Positions 6,559 through 6,999 of a DNA stretch of 6,999 nucleotides are shown in pieces. Location: positions 1 to 6,999 of the forward strand of contig CALZDK010000104.1 in NCBI GenBank assembly GCA_945637645.1, written 5' to 3'. Numbering within the stretch: the stretch's first letter is position 1; the number at the start of each line of letters is the position of its first letter. Below the pieces are notes generated by a model, which worked only from the letters and a program-made list of their open reading frames with translations, made no database searches and was not told the origin of the DNA. Source of the DNA: an uncultured Prevotella sp. GTDB taxonomy: Bacteria > Bacteroidota > Bacteroidia > Bacteroidales > Bacteroidaceae. A program made the position numbers and the translations under genes.

Positions 6559-6594
6559 CTTTGCAAAGGTACACTAATTTGCAGACACTACAAA
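6559..6594 (-). promoter_or_regulatory. Bacteroidota-type promoter of the PASTA-rluD-ddl operon
   Basis: On the minus strand TTTG (6594-6591), then exactly 19 bases, then TACCTTTG (6571-6564) match the Bacteroidota housekeeping consensus TTTG / TAnnTTTG. Transcription should begin a few bases downstream, near 6557-6560, leaving a leader of only about 10 bases before ATG 6548. The -7 element overlaps a perfect 10-base palindrome, CTTTGCAAAG (6559-6568). An A/T-rich stretch with an A8 run (minus-strand T8) lies just upstream at 6595-6620. Confidence 0.82.
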
Positions 6595-6658
6595 ATAAAT
6601 TAAGGAAAAAAAATATAAAATGATCACTTCAGTACTTTGACTCACTTTTTGGGGTCGA

Positions 6659-6686
6659 TGAACCCGCCCTAACTATTACGGGATCA
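6659..6686. other. Imperfect inverted repeat (possible hairpin)
   Basis: TGAACCCG (6659-6666) pairs with CGGGATCA (6679-6686) as an 8-base stem with one A-A mismatch and a 12-base loop. No T-run follows on either strand, so it does not look like an intrinsic terminator. It could be part of an operator or an RNA leader of a gene outside the window. Confidence 0.4.
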
Positions 6687-6705
6687 CAATATTACAGAAT
6701 CACAG
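6674..6705. repeat. Two tandem 16-base imperfect repeats
   Basis: TATTACGGGATCACAA (6674-6689) is followed directly by TATTACAGAATCACAG (6690-6705); 13 of 16 positions agree. The first copy overlaps the right arm of the neighbouring inverted repeat. Confidence 0.6.
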
Positions 6706-6723
6706 TTTGTTATTAAGGATCTG

Positions 6724-6814
6724 TACTATAACTGTTGACTATAACTTAGGTGAGTTCGGGGTGCCCGTGTGGATAGCCCGACTTATCTTAATACTTATAG
6801 TAGCTATTTTTTTT
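6724..6814. other. Structured segment with repeated ACTATAACT, competing stems and a T8 run
   Basis: ACTATAACT occurs at 6725-6733 and 6738-6746. TACTATAA (6724-6731) is fully complementary to TTATAGTA (6795-6802), and the second copy could pair over 7 bases. Inside this, CGGG (6757-6760) can pair either with CCCG at 6764-6767 (3-base loop) or, as TCGGG, with CCCGA at 6777-6781. A T8 run (6807-6814) follows on the plus strand. This could be a weak terminator or a leader structure, or chance. Confidence 0.35.
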
Positions 6815-6820
6815 GGGGGG
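6807..6820. repeat. T8-G6 homopolymer junction
   Basis: Eight T residues run directly into six G residues. Such tracts are prone to slippage and to sequencing error. No reading frame that I accept crosses it. Confidence 0.8.
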
Positions 6821-6923
6821 AGAAAATTGGAATAAAAATATTAAGGCATTTTGAAAAGTTGAAATTATGCTTGTTTTAGGAATATAATCTAATTGTGTGG
6901 ATGTATAAAATATAATAAGGTGA

Positions 6924-6999
6924 ATGGAGAATAATGGTATTTTCTACACTCTTTATTTGCAAATGAATGTTAAAGAAAGAAAGTTTTTCCTTGAAATAT
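6924..6999 (+). CDS. Possible 5' end of a plus-strand gene (hypothetical, truncated by window)
   Basis: An ATG at 6924, immediately after an in-frame TGA, opens a frame that stays open for 25 codons to the right edge (MENNGIFYTLYLQMNVKERK, then FFLEI). An internal ATG at 6963 is an alternative start. A weak AAGG word lies three bases before the first ATG, which is too close for a good Shine-Dalgarno. A second frame starting at ATG 6967 (MLKKESFSLKY) is also open to the edge, so even the frame is uncertain. I do not recognise the protein. If real, it would be divergent from the envelope operon and share its upstream region. Confidence 0.25.
   Translation, partial: MENNGIFYTLYLQMNVKERKFFLEI

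Larger units (their letters stand above)
6595..6999. other. Intergenic region without a convincing complete gene
   Basis: About 400 bases upstream of the operon promoter show stop codons in all frames and no protein I recognise. The left part (6595-6820) carries short repeats, hairpin-forming words and homopolymers, listed separately. The right part (about 6821-6999) is very AT-rich, roughly one quarter G+C by eye, unlike the roughly balanced coding DNA to the left. No tRNA, rRNA or known riboswitch was recognised. A plus-strand reading frame opens near its right end. Confidence 0.7.

Noticed and set aside
6549..6566. TTG-initiated extension of the PASTA protein by six residues
   Set aside because: The TTG is part of the promoter's -7 element, and the ATG at 6548 gives a normal membrane-anchor N-terminus.
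6793..6814. Intrinsic terminator at ATAG-TAG-CTAT plus T8
   Set aside because: The local stem is only four mostly A-T pairs, too weak by itself; the wider structure is reported as an uncertain segment instead.
6952..6959. Plus-strand TTTATTTG as a -7 promoter element
   Set aside because: It has one mismatch to TAnnTTTG and there is no TTTG at the required distance upstream.

Overview
The window reads as ordinary chromosomal DNA from a member of the order Bacteroidales, most likely Prevotella-like. The reasons are a textbook Bacteroidota promoter (TTTG, 19 bases, TAnnTTTG), a NigD-like lipoprotein, a stand-alone PASTA protein, few Shine-Dalgarno sequences, and purine-rich low-complexity DNA between genes. 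The family assignments come from recognisable motifs. The taxonomic placement is inference.

Layout: seven genes lie head to tail on the minus strand and cover 1-6548, with gaps of only 13 to 66 bases. In transcription order they are a membrane-anchored PASTA protein (5865-6548), an RluD-type pseudouridine synthase (4752-5822), D-alanine--D-alanine ligase (3693-4706), a PlsC-like acyltransferase (2472-3626), a NigD-like lipoprotein (1747-2427), 2-amino-3-ketobutyrate CoA ligase kbl (500-1687) and L-threonine 3-dehydrogenase tdh (1-486, cut by the window edge). The only convincing promoter lies just before the PASTA gene, so one long transcript is possible. An unseen internal promoter before the lipoprotein or kbl cannot be excluded.

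Function: the first half of the cluster concerns the cell envelope. A PASTA protein probably senses or binds peptidoglycan, Ddl makes the D-Ala-D-Ala end of its precursor, and an acyltransferase probably acts on phospholipid precursors. The rRNA pseudouridine synthase sits among them. The last two genes form the threonine-to-glycine route: Tdh oxidises L-threonine to 2-amino-3-ketobutyrate, and Kbl splits this with CoA into glycine and acetyl-CoA. The lipoprotein between the two halves has no assigned function.

The right end (6567-6999) has no convincing complete gene. It holds the promoter, short imperfect repeats, a region with competing hairpins, a T8-G6 homopolymer junction, and a very AT-rich stretch in which a plus-strand gene may begin at 6924. 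I see no mobile element, CRISPR array, tRNA or rRNA, and no clear undescribed system. The points most worth a second look are the non-canonical HX5D motif of the acyltransferase, the heptamer repeats joining the PASTA and rluD genes, and the structured upstream region.
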